Shown: positions 25,904-35,518, counted from the first letter of the stretch. The stretch is DNA of 64,000 nucleotides from Anaerolineae bacterium (GCA_025060615.1 JANXBS010000008.1:62001-126000); one strand, 5' to 3'. Numbers and translations are program-made. The notes: generated from the letters alone by a model not told the origin.

Positions 25904-27412
25904 ATGTTGACCCTGAGACATCCAGAGTTGGCCCGGCTTTTGCGAGCCATCATACGAGAGGGAGATCCCTGGCAAGTGGCCGGCACGGCTGGCCCTCCCT
26001 TTCCACGGGTGGTCGAAGGGATCCATCAGTTGTTGGATATCGGAGCAATTCGCTTCGATGGCCAGCAGCTTATCCTCACAGAGACGGGTCAGGCTTTGGC
26101 CCAGGACCTAGGTGTGACCGTTGTCCCGCGCGCGACCTGCACCGTATGCCAGGGCTCTGGGATCGAGTTGAGCTTTCTAGAGGACATAGGCCGGCGATAT
26201 GAGCAACTGGTCAGGGATCGTCCTCGGCCGTTAGCCACCTACGATCAAGGCTATCTGACGACGGACTCGGTCATGCGGCGAGTGGCCTTGATGATTGCTC
26301 AAGGGGATGTCGAGGGGAAGGACATCGCAGTACTGGGTGACGACGACCTGGCCAGCATCGCCCTGACGTTGACCGGATTGCCTCGCTCAGTAGCAGTCGT
26401 TGAGATTGATCAACGGCTCTGCCAGTTCATCGAACAAAAGGCTCGCTCCGCAGGCCTGCCCATTACGGTATACTGTCGCAGCCTGACCGATCTTCTCCCT
26501 CAGGAACTGCTGAAGCGATTTGACGCGTTCCTGACCGATCCTACCGAGACCGAGCAGGGGCTGCTGCTGTTCCTGGAGAAGGGGTTCATGTGTCTGAAGC
26601 CCGGCGAGGGCCATGCTGGGTATTTCGGGATCACCCGAATCGAGGCCGGTATGGGCAAGTGGCATGTCTGGCAGCGCGAGCTACTCAGTCGCCATGCAAT
26701 CGCCTTTACCCACGTCCTTCCTAATTTCAGCCTCTATGCTAACTGGGAGGAGCCGGAGGAACAGCCCATCCCAGATTTGCCTCCCTTTGCGCATCGCTCA
26801 CCGGTCCCATGGTACCGCTCCACCTTCTGCCGGGTAGAGACGCTATCTGAGTTCCAACCGCCGTCTGATTTTACGATGGAGATCGGCCAAGAACTCTATA
26901 AGGACGAAGAGGTCTTAGATGTGGTCTGGCGCAGCCCAAATGCAGACAAAAGGCCGTTGGGCTCGGCGATGACGTCCACTCCGACGCCTTTCCCCACCAA
27001 CTTGACGCTGGGCCGCCACATCATCGCCGACTTCTGGAAATGTCGGAATCCAGAGCCTTTGCGCTATCTCAAGCAGGTGCTGGAACACGCCGTGCAGCAA
27101 GCGGGGGTCACTTTGTTGAACTTGAAGACCCATCGCTTCGTGCCCGATGGCTTTTCCGCTCTAGCACTGCTGGCCGAGTCTCATATCTCCATTCACGCAT
27201 GGCCTGAGCATGCCTATGTCGCCGTGGATGTCTTCACTTGCGGGAACGCCGACCCGGAGATAGTCATCGAGGCCCTCAAAGAGTACCTCCAACCGACCGA
27301 GTCTACCCAACTCGCCCTAGAACGCGGCCTAGGTCCTTTGCGGGTGACATCCGCCTTACCTCAGGAAGCCGAGGGCGCTCGCTCAGATTCGCCGATTGCG
27401 TTGAGGGCCTGA
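25904..27412 (+). CDS. Fusion of branched-chain polyamine synthase (BpsA/DUF43-like) and S-adenosylmethionine decarboxylase
   Basis: Start at ATG 25904 with AAAGGAGGTGA seven to eight bases upstream; 502 residues. The N-terminal ~350 residues match the BpsA aminopropyltransferase: a winged-helix-like head, a Cys pair (TCTVCQGSG), YDQGYLTTDSVMRRVALM, the catalytic GDDD at 145-148, and FDAFLTDPTETEQGL. BpsA adds aminopropyl groups to spermidine to make branched polyamines. After a short Pro/Thr linker (about 355-365) comes a complete class 1 prokaryotic AdoMet decarboxylase: LGRHIIADFWKC, then LLAESHISIHAWPEHAYVA with the self-cleavage site Glu425-Ser426 and DVFTCGNADP. It would produce decarboxylated AdoMet, the aminopropyl donor used by the first half. 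One chain therefore carries donor-making and donor-using steps. Each half has its key residues. Confidence 0.9.
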   Translation: MLTLRHPELARLLRAIIREGDPWQVAGTAGPPFPRVVEGIHQLLDIGAIRFDGQQLILTETGQALAQDLGVTVVPRATCTVCQGSGIELSFLEDIGRRYEQLVRDRPRPLATYDQGYLTTDSVMRRVALMIAQGDVEGKDIAVLGDDDLASIALTLTGLPRSVAVVEIDQRLCQFIEQKARSAGLPITVYCRSLTDLLPQELLKRFDAFLTDPTETEQGLLLFLEKGFMCLKPGEGHAGYFGITRIEAGMGKWHVWQRELLSRHAIAFTHVLPNFSLYANWEEPEEQPIPDLPPFAHRSPVPWYRSTFCRVETLSEFQPPSDFTMEIGQELYKDEEVLDVVWRSPNADKRPLGSAMTSTPTPFPTNLTLGRHIIADFWKCRNPEPLRYLKQVLEHAVQQAGVTLLNLKTHRFVPDGFSALALLAESHISIHAWPEHAYVAVDVFTCGNADPEIVIEALKEYLQPTESTQLALERGLGPLRVTSALPQEAEGARSDSPIALRA

Positions 27413-27461
27413 ATTCGCCGGCTTCTCGGCGGTATGCCGAGTGAACAACGAAGAGACGTGG

Positions 27462-27498
27462 AAAACACAAGGGCGCGCTTGGTGCGCCCTTGTGTTTT
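27462..27498 (+). terminator. Intrinsic terminator after the polyamine fusion gene
   Basis: AAAACACAAGGGCGC (27462-27476) pairs perfectly with GCGCCCTTGTGTTTT (27484-27498) around a seven-base loop. The T-run ends the plus transcript, and the A-run allows it to serve the convergent minus operon as well. Confidence 0.9.
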
Positions 27499-27532
27499 GA
27501 TAAATCATGTCATCGCGACGAAGAGAGATCAG

Positions 27533-28771
27533 TTAAGCGCCCTTGGACACCTGTTCTGGCTCTAGCAGCCGCAATACTTTTGCGGCAGCCTCTACGATGC
27601 TGTCCATGTCAGCCCGGGTGCCCAGTAGCATATTCTGTCCCAGCCACACCGCTTCCTCATAACAGGCTCGCTCCGCTACCGGGCAGGGGCGATGCAGCCG
27701 CTCGATCTCGCCGAGATCCCGCCCAACCCAGCGCAGGTTATCTGCAGTGCCGCGGCGCACCGCGTTGGTAGCATACAGCGGCACATATCCGGGCGCACAA
27801 GGGATGCCTTCCGCCTTCATCGCCTCGATAAAGGCCTCACGTTTGGCGCCGCGGGCTAGACGAGCGTCGTAGCGGAAGATGAAAAGATGCCACGCGTGCT
27901 GAGTAACCCGAGGATCACGGGCGAGCGGGCGAAGTCCGATCTCGGCCAACTTTTGGCTCAGATAGCGGGCGTTCTCCTCCCGGCGAGCGCTCTGCTCCTC
28001 CAGGCGTGTCATCTGGGCCAGCAAGATCGCCGCCTGCCACTGCGACATCCGATAATTGCCGCCCCAATTCTCGTGCTGATACCACGCCCCCTCGCGGACC
28101 CGTCCCACATTGTGAATAGACCAACAGCGCTCGGCTAACTCGGCATTGTCGGTGAGGATGATTCCTCCCTCGCCGGCGTTCAGATTCTTGCTAGATTGGA
28201 AGCTGAAGGTGCCCATATCGCCAATGGCTCCAACGCGCCGGCCACGCCAGGAGGCAGCATGCGCCTGGGCGGCGTCTTCGATCAGAACGAGTCCGTGGCG
28301 ACGCGCCAGCGCAGACAAAGCGTCTAGATCCGCCGGACAGCCGCCAATGTGGACGGCGATGATCGCTCTGGTGCGTTCGGTGATCTGTGCCTCGGCCGCC
28401 TCAGGCGAGAGGTTGTACGTCTCCGGGTCAATGTCAGCAAAGACAGGCAACGCCCCCAGGGCCAGACAGGCGGTCGCAGTGGCCACGAAAGTGTAAGGCG
28501 GAATGACTACCTCGTCACCTGGCCCCACGCCCGCAGCGCGCAGCGCAATCTCCAGGGCCGCTGTGCCATTGGTCACGCACACGCCATAGCGGGCATCTTG
28601 AAACCTGGCGAAAGCCGCCTCGAACTCAGCGATTTTGTCACCGCCGATCCCCCATCGGCCCGAATGTAACACCTCCAATAGCGCTTGCTCCTCTTCCTTC
28701 CCCCACACCGGCCAGCGAGGGAAGGGCTCGGTGCGGACGGGAGTGCCACCGTGAATTGCCAGCTTGTCCAT
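27533..28771 (-). CDS. DegT/DnrJ/EryC1/StrS-family PLP aminotransferase
   Basis: 412 residues. The PLP lysine is Lys195 in FSFQSSKNLNAGEGG. IEDAAQAHAASWRG contains the conserved Asp that pairs with the cofactor ring. The N-terminal MDKLAIHGGTPVRTEPFPRWP is the form seen in sugar or inosose aminotransferases. It should transfer an amino group to a keto-sugar, either nucleotide-linked or a cyclitol. Last gene of a six-gene minus-strand operon of glycosyltransferases and membrane proteins. An AGAGGTGA ribosome site precedes the ATG. A truncated copy of a related gene lies at 55864. Confidence 0.9.
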   Translation of the reverse strand: MDKLAIHGGTPVRTEPFPRWPVWGKEEEQALLEVLHSGRWGIGGDKIAEFEAAFARFQDARYGVCVTNGTAALEIALRAAGVGPGDEVVIPPYTFVATATACLALGALPVFADIDPETYNLSPEAAEAQITERTRAIIAVHIGGCPADLDALSALARRHGLVLIEDAAQAHAASWRGRRVGAIGDMGTFSFQSSKNLNAGEGGIILTDNAELAERCWSIHNVGRVREGAWYQHENWGGNYRMSQWQAAILLAQMTRLEEQSARREENARYLSQKLAEIGLRPLARDPRVTQHAWHLFIFRYDARLARGAKREAFIEAMKAEGIPCAPGYVPLYATNAVRRGTADNLRWVGRDLGEIERLHRPCPVAERACYEEAVWLGQNMLLGTRADMDSIVEAAAKVLRLLEPEQVSKGA

Positions 28772-28804
28772 ATGTCACCTCTTAACGCGGAAGATGAATT
28801 CGGT

Positions 28805-29797
28805 TTACCAATAGTGTCGCCAATGCTCCTGGTAATACGCGATCGTCCGCGCCAACCCCTCCCGCAAGGGAACAGTCGGCCGCCAGCCTAGCGCTGCCTC
28901 AATGCGCGCATAGCTAGAATAGACGTCGCCGATATCAATGCGCTTGCGCTCCTCCGGCCAGGGCACCAGGCGAATGGAGCCTTGTCCGGCGATCTCGATG
29001 ATCATGCGGGCCAGATCTAATAGGCTGATGGGCTCAAGCCCACCCAGGTTGTACACCTGCCCGTCCGTCTCTGGACAGGCCCCTACACGCAGGAAGGCGT
29101 CTACCACGTCGTCCACGTAACATAGATCCCGGCGCTGTCGGCCATCGCCATAGATCTCGATCTCCTTACCCTCTACTGCCAACCGGATGAACCAGGCGAT
29201 GAACCCCTGCCGATTGTGTTTCATCAGTTGGCGCGGGCCGTAGGTGTTGGTGAGGCGAAGTGAGGTGGTATGCAAACCATAGGCGGTGTGGTAAACGATA
29301 TGGTACCACTCGCCGGCCAGCTTGTTGACCCCATTGATATCCATCGGGTGCTGCAGATGATGCTCATCTAACGGGAGATAGTCCGGTTTGCCATATTGCT
29401 GGCGGGTCCCAGCGTAAACGATTTTGATGTCGGGATTCTCGTGCCGACATGCCTCTAGGATGGACAATTGACTGCGGGCGTTGATCTCCAGGTCCGTGAA
29501 GGGGTCCCGCATCGAGTCCAGATGGCTGACCTGGCCTGCCAGGTTGAAGAGGACATCCTGCCCTTGCACGAGCGCGCGCATTGAGTAAGGGTCTCGTACG
29601 TCGGCAATGTTGACGCGCAGGCGATCCTCGTAGCCGGCGATATTGAACCAGTTGCCGCCGTAGTCAGGGATCAACGAATCCACCAGCAACACTTGCGCGC
29701 CCAGATCCACCAGCCGCCGGCCTAAGTTTGAGCCAATGAAGCCCAGCCCGCCGGTGATCAACACCCGTTTTCCAGCGTAGAAGCTCAAATAGTCCAT
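28805..29797 (-). CDS. NAD-dependent epimerase/dehydratase (extended SDR) lacking the catalytic Tyr
   Basis: Start chosen at ATG 29797 (MDYLSFYAGKRVLITGGLG), 330 residues; the longer frame overlaps the upstream DUF2079 gene. The Rossmann motif GGLGFIGSNLG is standard. The middle region reads YAGTRQQYGKPDYLP, and the expected YxxxK appears as INGVNKLAGEWYH, so the catalytic Tyr position is Asn while Lys is kept. This was checked on the nucleotide sequence and is not a reading error of mine. The family modifies nucleotide sugars in the cytoplasm. The substitution suggests a changed reaction or the use of another residue. Gap of 10 bases to the upstream gene and 33 to the downstream aminotransferase. 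Confidence 0.85.
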   Translation of the reverse strand: MDYLSFYAGKRVLITGGLGFIGSNLGRRLVDLGAQVLLVDSLIPDYGGNWFNIAGYEDRLRVNIADVRDPYSMRALVQGQDVLFNLAGQVSHLDSMRDPFTDLEINARSQLSILEACRHENPDIKIVYAGTRQQYGKPDYLPLDEHHLQHPMDINGVNKLAGEWYHIVYHTAYGLHTTSLRLTNTYGPRQLMKHNRQGFIAWFIRLAVEGKEIEIYGDGRQRRDLCYVDDVVDAFLRVGACPETDGQVYNLGGLEPISLLDLARMIIEIAGQGSIRLVPWPEERKRIDIGDVYSSYARIEAALGWRPTVPLREGLARTIAYYQEHWRHYW

Positions 29798-29807
29798 GCC
29801 CTTCGCC

Positions 29808-32252
29808 TCACCAACTCTCCTGGATCCGCACTGTAGCCAAGCGGATCTCGTTTCCTGCATCGCCTCCGGCCACGTCCCGAACCGGCAGTCGCTCGCCCGT
29901 GACTGGATCGTACAGCCCGATCACGAGTGTATACTCGCCTGTCGGCAGGTCGGCTGGCAATTCCAACCGGTGAGCGTCCGGCTGCCATCCCGTCTGCCAG
30001 CCGGTGGTGGGCGCCGGACCGAACCAAGCTGGAGTCGCATCCGCCTGCGCCACGGTCTGTCCCTCGCCGTCTCGTAGATGTACGAACACGGTATAGTCTC
30101 GTCCAATAGGCTCCACAACACGCCAGAGTAGATCGAACAGCAATGGCTCACCCACCTTCGCCTGCGGCGGCACGCGAGCACCGGCGAGCTCAATCGCCGT
30201 CCCTACGGAAAGAGCATGATCCCCCTTCCAGCGTGCCGGCCAATCCGATTCGGTTAGGAGGCGCAATCGCCGTCCCTCCCGAACGAATGGCGGAAAGACG
30301 GCCCACGTCCCCTCGAACACGCGAGCCCCATAGGAGCTAACCACGGGCAAGCGCACCCTGTTAGGCTGGGAAGACGTTCCGCTAGAGCGCCTGTACACCG
30401 CCACAGCCAAGGCCCACCGATCCGGCAGGAACCACGGCACCGTCTCCACGACGATGATCTCCCCCGGCCGCCAGCGCTCCGGTGGATACCAGAGCGTCGC
30501 CACGGGCGGGCGCTGGGACGGATCCTCAGCTACATGGCCATCAGCGGTCACGAAGAACGGCCATAGGCTGAGACCTTCAGGCAGCGGCTGAAGGGCTTCC
30601 CAATACGTCCGCGCCTGGGTCAGCCGCCGTTTGCCGTCATCGACGATGTCATAGCCGCGAAAGGTGAGCAGACCAGCGAAATCTACGAAGGTAGGATAAG
30701 TCGGTGATTGCCTCCCTCGTGCGAAGGAGAAAAACTCATCGGGAAGCTGGCTGGCACACGTCTGGGCGGGCGGCCCTAAAAGCACATAGCCATCGGCGGC
30801 ATCTCGGATACAGAAACGCCGACTCGCCAGCAGTTCATCAAAGCGGCGACGTAAATCGGCCGGATGCATGTCAGTCGTGCCGTTCACCTCCAGCAACACG
30901 TAAGCTGCGTCGCCCAGTGCTGGGAACTTGTAAATGCGCTCCCGATGGCTGAGGTGTGGATATAACGCGGTGGTAACGCTAACCGGCGCATCACTGGGGA
31001 TCTGACGAAAGAAACGCTCCGCCAGGCGGTGGTGCTCCGTGATCTCAGGCCAGCGAAACTCCCCCCCCAGCGGTGTCCAACCTTTCACTCGATGATATCC
31101 TACGCTCCAGAGCAATAGCCATCCTAACACCAGCCCCAAGGCTAACGCTGGCTGCCAACGCCGGCTAAGTCCTTGGACCGCCCGCGCTGTGCCGACGATG
31201 GCAGCGACGACGAAATAGGGGACGAGCGGCGCTGAGTAATGCAGTTCGCCCGAGTATTGGGCCGGATAGGCGCTGAGCAAGTTGGCCGCCAGGATCGGCG
31301 CGGAGAGGAGCAGCAGCTCGGGCCCTAGGAGCGCCAGCCCACCCACTGAGGCCAGCAGCCCGCCTAGGTAGCGAAGCCGCGCTGGCTCGGTGATGATCGC
31401 CCATACCAGCGCCGGCTTGGTAATCAGGCTGCGAGCGATGTCCGTCGCCGAATCACCTAGCGCGCCGTAGCGCTGAAAGTAGACTGACTGTGCCTCGCCG
31501 TAGACAGGAGCCGCATGTGCCGGGATGATAACGAAGACGGCCACGCCAAACCAGGCGAGCGAGATACACGCCACCACCAAACCCGCCCAACGCCCGCCTG
31601 CCCGCATCATAGCCCATACTCCCAGCAGAAAGCTGAGCAGGGCCATCTCCTCCTTGACGGCAGCAACTACAAGGGAGGCGACCGTAAACCGTACCCACCT
31701 ACCCTGCTCCGTATACCACAACGCCAGCAAAATAGGCAACACAGCCAACGGGGCCGCGTGAAATTCGGCCAAATTAGCCGCCTCAAGAGCCGGGAACAGG
31801 AGATAGACGAGCGCGAAGGCGATCCCCGCTGCGCTCACCCAGCGCTCAGCCACAAGAGCTCGCAGCCGTGCTCGCGCCATCTGGTAAACCGGCCACGCGC
31901 CCAGTGCAATCACAGCCGACTGCAGTACCAGCAGCGCTCGCACGTCGTCCCATACCCAGAAGACCAACGAGACAAGCGCGAAGATCGGCTCCACGTGATC
32001 GGTTAGGCGTGTGCTGATCTGCTCACCCTTGATCTCTTGGACGAAGCGGCCATGGGCTGTGTTCCAGATAGCTAGGTCCATCTGCCCGAGATCAGCCATG
32101 TGCGTCTTCAGCGCCAGATGCGGGCGGATGGAGAGAACGGAAAAGCCCGCGGTGTAGGCCAGGATTAAGCCCCAAAGGACGATCACCGCCCATCTCTGGC
32201 CAGACACCGGTTCAAAACCGGCACTTGGTTTCCGATCCGATCGCTCAACCAT
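29808..32252 (-). CDS. DUF2079 multi-spanning membrane protein (glycosyltransferase-like)
   Basis: 814 residues. The first 400 residues hold about 10-11 membrane helices with the DUF2079 hallmarks near the start: HMADLGQMDLAIWNTAHGRFVQ, then LTDHVEPIFALVSLVFW. These resemble GT-C glycosyltransferases that use polyprenyl-phosphate sugars, with the first loop carrying acidic residues. The C-terminal half is a large extracytoplasmic beta-rich part, with a region near 690-800 (PPQAKVGEPLLFDLLWRVVEP, then YTVFVHLRDGEGQTVAQAD) like sugar-binding jelly-roll domains. Likely role: sugar transfer onto a surface glycan or protein. It overlaps both neighbours' reading frames by a few bases, a sign of tight coupling. 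Confidence 0.8.
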   Translation of the reverse strand: MVERSDRKPSAGFEPVSGQRWAVIVLWGLILAYTAGFSVLSIRPHLALKTHMADLGQMDLAIWNTAHGRFVQEIKGEQISTRLTDHVEPIFALVSLVFWVWDDVRALLVLQSAVIALGAWPVYQMARARLRALVAERWVSAAGIAFALVYLLFPALEAANLAEFHAAPLAVLPILLALWYTEQGRWVRFTVASLVVAAVKEEMALLSFLLGVWAMMRAGGRWAGLVVACISLAWFGVAVFVIIPAHAAPVYGEAQSVYFQRYGALGDSATDIARSLITKPALVWAIITEPARLRYLGGLLASVGGLALLGPELLLLSAPILAANLLSAYPAQYSGELHYSAPLVPYFVVAAIVGTARAVQGLSRRWQPALALGLVLGWLLLWSVGYHRVKGWTPLGGEFRWPEITEHHRLAERFFRQIPSDAPVSVTTALYPHLSHRERIYKFPALGDAAYVLLEVNGTTDMHPADLRRRFDELLASRRFCIRDAADGYVLLGPPAQTCASQLPDEFFSFARGRQSPTYPTFVDFAGLLTFRGYDIVDDGKRRLTQARTYWEALQPLPEGLSLWPFFVTADGHVAEDPSQRPPVATLWYPPERWRPGEIIVVETVPWFLPDRWALAVAVYRRSSGTSSQPNRVRLPVVSSYGARVFEGTWAVFPPFVREGRRLRLLTESDWPARWKGDHALSVGTAIELAGARVPPQAKVGEPLLFDLLWRVVEPIGRDYTVFVHLRDGEGQTVAQADATPAWFGPAPTTGWQTGWQPDAHRLELPADLPTGEYTLVIGLYDPVTGERLPVRDVAGGDAGNEIRLATVRIQESW

Positions 32253-33273
32253 CCGGTGCCGCCTCGACCACTGCCGACGCGCCCACGAGCTCTCGCCGCG
32301 AGCGCGTGGAGCGTCGCCTGTGCCATAGTAGCAAAGCCATGCCCGCGCCCATGACCTCGCCCATGGTCAACCAGATCCGGCCCACCAGCGAGGCGACTAC
32401 AGGGATCGGCGCGGTGAGAAAACCGCTGAGCAGCCACATCATCGCCCCCTCGCGCACCCCCAGCCCGCTAGGTGTCAGCAGGCTAATGTAGCCGATGAAG
32501 TACGCAAGGACGAATGCCATCGCCAGGTGCGGCGTCAGCACCCAGGACAAGGGCGTCAGCGCTCGCACTACCGCGGCGAATCCCAGCCCGGCCAAAGCCC
32601 AGGACGCCCAATAGCCCGGAAGCATCTGTATGATCTGCCGGGTGGTCAGGGTCACGCGCAGCGGTGGACGGCGCAGGAGACGTAGGACCAGGTTGAGCCC
32701 TCGCTCCATCCATCGCGGCCGTATCGCCACCAACAGCGCCCCGACCATCACCGCCAAAGGGATCGTCAGCCGTAACATCTCAATATGGCCAGCCCATGCG
32801 AAGTAAACCGCTGCCAGCGTCACCACGGATGTAGCCGAGAGCGCCTGGTGCACAACCACGCTGGTTAACGTTGCCTCAGCCGGCACGTCCTCTTCCCCAG
32901 CTAGGGCGGCCATGCCAACGAATTGCCAAACGTTGCCGGGGATATATCGCACCAAGTTGGACAGGAACCAGATCATCCCCGCCTGCCGGTACGTCAGCCG
33001 GCCTCCCAGGTTGCACAGGCAGGTACGCCACAACGCGATCTCCAACGCCCAGCTCAATGCCAGCGGCGGAAATCCCAACAGAAACCAGCCGGGCGACAAA
33101 CGCCATGAATAAGCTTGTAGCGCCGACCACTGCCCGTGCAACAACGCAGCGATAAACCCCATCCCCAGCAGCAACGCCAGCGCTGAGACAAGGTTACGCC
33201 AACGGAATCCACGACGATCACTTTCGCCCCTTGCCCTTCTTCTGCCGTTCGTTGCCCATGGTCTATCGTCCAT
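32245..33273 (-). CDS. LPG-synthase transmembrane / UPF0104 (AglD-like) membrane protein
   Basis: 342 residues with about eight membrane helices. Family features are the N-terminal SWRLSPGWFLLGFPPLALSW, YIPGNVWQFVGMAALA, and the C-terminal SLLTPSGLGVREGAMMWLL (the conserved P-x-GLGxREG motif). Proteins of this family are linked to lipid or glycolipid transfer and flipping beside glycosyltransferases, as in AglD-type and MprF-like membrane domains. No lysyl-transfer domain is attached, so lysylphosphatidylglycerol synthesis is not implied. It overlaps the GT4 gene by 11 bases and the DUF2079 gene by 8. Confidence 0.85.
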   Translation of the reverse strand: MDDRPWATNGRRRARGESDRRGFRWRNLVSALALLLGMGFIAALLHGQWSALQAYSWRLSPGWFLLGFPPLALSWALEIALWRTCLCNLGGRLTYRQAGMIWFLSNLVRYIPGNVWQFVGMAALAGEEDVPAEATLTSVVVHQALSATSVVTLAAVYFAWAGHIEMLRLTIPLAVMVGALLVAIRPRWMERGLNLVLRLLRRPPLRVTLTTRQIIQMLPGYWASWALAGLGFAAVVRALTPLSWVLTPHLAMAFVLAYFIGYISLLTPSGLGVREGAMMWLLSGFLTAPIPVVASLVGRIWLTMGEVMGAGMALLLWHRRRSTRSRRELVGASAVVEAAPDG

Positions 33274-34510
33274 GATCAGGCACCTGCCATCGCCTATCCA
33301 GCGAAGTCAATCGGGCAAAGTGTGCCAGGTATCGGCGCGCTAGATGCGGCCATCCTAGTTCGTTCTCGATGCGCGCTCGTCCTGCCGCTCCCATGCGCAT
33401 CCGCATATCTGGATCATCCACCAGTCGGGTCAGAGCCTGTGCCAGCGCGTCCACATCCCCCTCCGGTACGAGCAGGCCCGTCACCCCATCCACGATAGCT
33501 AGCGGGTTGCCAGCCACATTCGATCCCACTACCGGGCGCGCGCAGCTCATGGCGTCGAGGACGCAGACGTTCAACCCGTCGGCCGGCCTACTTACCGACG
33601 GCATGACTAACACATCGGCCAGGTTGTAATAGACGGCAAGCTCGTCCTTGGGCACCGTTCCCACCCAACGCACGCGCTCGACGATGCCCAGCTGCTCCGC
33701 TAGCCGTTGCCAGTTCGCCATTTCATCGCCCTGACCCACCATTACAGCGACCACCGGACGATCACACAATGGCGGCCGCGCCATCGCCCGCAACAGCACG
33801 TCAAATCCCTTCTTGGGCACCATACGCCCCACGGCCAACAATACCACCGCCTGACCAGGAATGTCCAGACGGGCACGCAGCTCGGCTACGCCGGCCAGGC
33901 TTGGGCGTAGCACCTCGGGATCGGTGCCGTAGAGGATCAGGTCAAACTTGCCTGGATCGGCGCCTAGCGCAATCGCAGCGTCGCGCAGTTCGACACTATT
34001 GGCCGTGAGCAAAGCCGCCTGCCGGAAGGCAAGGCGGGCCATCGCCCGAAACCAAGGATTCTGCCCCGCCACCCGCGCGTCAGAGCCAGGAATTGAAACC
34101 ACTAGCGGGATACCCAGCCAGCGACCCACCATTGCGCCGATGAAACCGTTGGGCAACACCCAATGCGCGTGCAACACGTCCGGCCGTTCGCGGCGAGCCC
34201 AACACGACACGACGGCGATGCCCGCTGCGAATAGCGCTGGGCTAAGCAGATAAGCTTCCAACCGCAGCGCTAGGTCAGAGCGCATGGTGCGCATGTACCC
34301 CAGGCGGTGCAGCCGATCCGGCCAGACATAGCGATACAAGTGCAGTCGCACCGGACCATCCAGTGGCCGCTGGTAGGCCGGATCGTAGGGGGCTAGGACA
34401 GTCACCTGATGGCCTTGCCTCGCCCACTCTTGGCACAGCGCCTCGACGAATATGCCGCTAAAATCACCCGGAAACCGGGGGTAATTGTGGGTCAAAACGC
34501 CAATGTGCAT
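33263..34510 (-). CDS. Family 4 glycosyltransferase (GT-B fold)
   Basis: About 415 residues from ATG 34510 (MHIGVLTHNYPRFPGDFSG); a TTG at 34528 is an alternative start and neither has a strong ribosome site. GT-B features are clear: the N-terminal glycine-rich loop PRFPGDFSGIFVEAL, HAHWVLPNGFIGAMV, the linker LLAVGRMVPKKGFDVLLRAM, and the C-terminal nucleotide-sugar site VLVMPSVSRPADGLNVCVLDAMSCARPVVGS (in parts), with an E-to-N-type variation in the usual EGxPxxxLEA motif. It transfers a sugar from a nucleotide donor to a lipid-linked or oligosaccharide acceptor at the cytoplasmic face. Second gene of the operon after GT2. Confidence 0.88.
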   Translation of the reverse strand: MHIGVLTHNYPRFPGDFSGIFVEALCQEWARQGHQVTVLAPYDPAYQRPLDGPVRLHLYRYVWPDRLHRLGYMRTMRSDLALRLEAYLLSPALFAAGIAVVSCWARRERPDVLHAHWVLPNGFIGAMVGRWLGIPLVVSIPGSDARVAGQNPWFRAMARLAFRQAALLTANSVELRDAAIALGADPGKFDLILYGTDPEVLRPSLAGVAELRARLDIPGQAVVLLAVGRMVPKKGFDVLLRAMARPPLCDRPVVAVMVGQGDEMANWQRLAEQLGIVERVRWVGTVPKDELAVYYNLADVLVMPSVSRPADGLNVCVLDAMSCARPVVGSNVAGNPLAIVDGVTGLLVPEGDVDALAQALTRLVDDPDMRMRMGAAGRARIENELGWPHLARRYLAHFARLTSLDRRWQVPDHGR

Positions 34511-34534
34511 TGGGCAAAGAGCAGACAAAGGATG

Positions 34535-35518
34535 CTATCTCTTTTGTTCGAGCCGATCTGACTGCAAGAGCGCCTCTTCCAGGCTAGCGATGTGCTCCTC
34601 CTGATTGACGATCAGCTCGGCCACGAAGCCAATCAGAATCAGCAAGAGGCCGGAGATGGCTAGGCCGCCGGCCAGCCAGAAGATGGGGCGCTTTTGGGTC
34701 TCAAACGCAAGCCACAAGTAAGCTAGGTAGAGGTAGATTAGCCCACTGGCGACCAGCGCGCCAAGCCCCAAGCCACCGAAGAAACGCATGGGCGCCCGCG
34801 AGAAGGTGAGCAAGAACCAGACCACTAGCACGTCGAGCAGCGAAATAGGGATCCGCCCGATGCCGAACTTGGACCGCCCGGCTGGCCGTGGACGATAAGG
34901 GGTCTGCACCTCGCCCACGCGAAATCCCTGGTGAGCTGCGATCATTAAGAGAAACCGATGCCAGTCAGACCTCAACGGCGGTAACGCCTCGATCACCTCC
35001 CGCCGAAACGCTTTGATCCAGTTCATATCGTGGGCCTGCACGCCGAACAACCAGCGGCATGTCCAGTTGTAGATAGCCGAGGCTATCACCTTTCCATCGC
35101 GCCGGCCCTGACGCCAGCCGGCGACCACATCGTACCCCTCGTCGAGTTTGCCAAGCAGGAGAGGGATATCAGTCTCCGGATCGGATTCCAAATCGGCGGG
35201 CAGGAAGATGATCACCTCCCCCTGTGCGGCTCGGAAGCCGGCACGTAAGGCTGCCGTCAGCCCCAAGCCCCGCCGGTGCGAGATCACGCGTAGAAACGGG
35301 TGGTTACTTTGTAATGCCCTTAACTTCTCGCCGGTGCCATCCGTTGAGCCGTCGTCCACCACAATAAGCTCGCCGGTGATGCCCAAATGCCGCAGGGTTC
35401 GCTCCGTCTTCTCGACCACCTGGTCAATAGTAAGCGCCTCGTTGCGGGCGGGGATCAACACGGTCACTTGTGGCCGATCCGGCGAGCTCTTCCCTACTAG
35501 AGAGACATCCCGCCACAT
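34535..35518 (-). CDS. Family 2 glycosyltransferase with C-terminal membrane helices (DPM1/GtrB-like)
   Basis: 327 residues with GGAAGGAG ahead of the ATG. The GT-A domain (about 15-235) starts [25 protein letters not shown], has the DDGSTDGT motif and the metal-binding equivalent in [14 protein letters not shown]. Two to three hydrophobic helices follow ([39 protein letters not shown], in parts, and [25 protein letters not shown]). This is the layout of polyprenyl-phosphate mannose/glucose synthases. It would load a sugar onto the lipid carrier used by GT-C enzymes such as the DUF2079 protein three genes away. First gene of the minus-strand operon. Confidence 0.9.
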   Translation of the reverse strand: MWRDVSLVGKSSPDRPQVTVLIPARNEALTIDQVVEKTERTLRHLGITGELIVVDDGSTDGTGEKLRALQSNHPFLRVISHRRGLGLTAALRAGFRAAQGEVIIFLPADLESDPETDIPLLLGKLDEGYDVVAGWRQGRRDGKVIASAIYNWTCRWLFGVQAHDMNWIKAFRREVIEALPPLRSDWHRFLLMIAAHQGFRVGEVQTPYRPRPAGRSKFGIGRIPISLLDVLVVWFLLTFSRAPMRFFGGLGLGALVASGLIYLYLAYLWLAFETQKRPIFWLAGGLAISGLLLILIGFVAELIVNQEEHIASLEEALLQSDRLEQKR

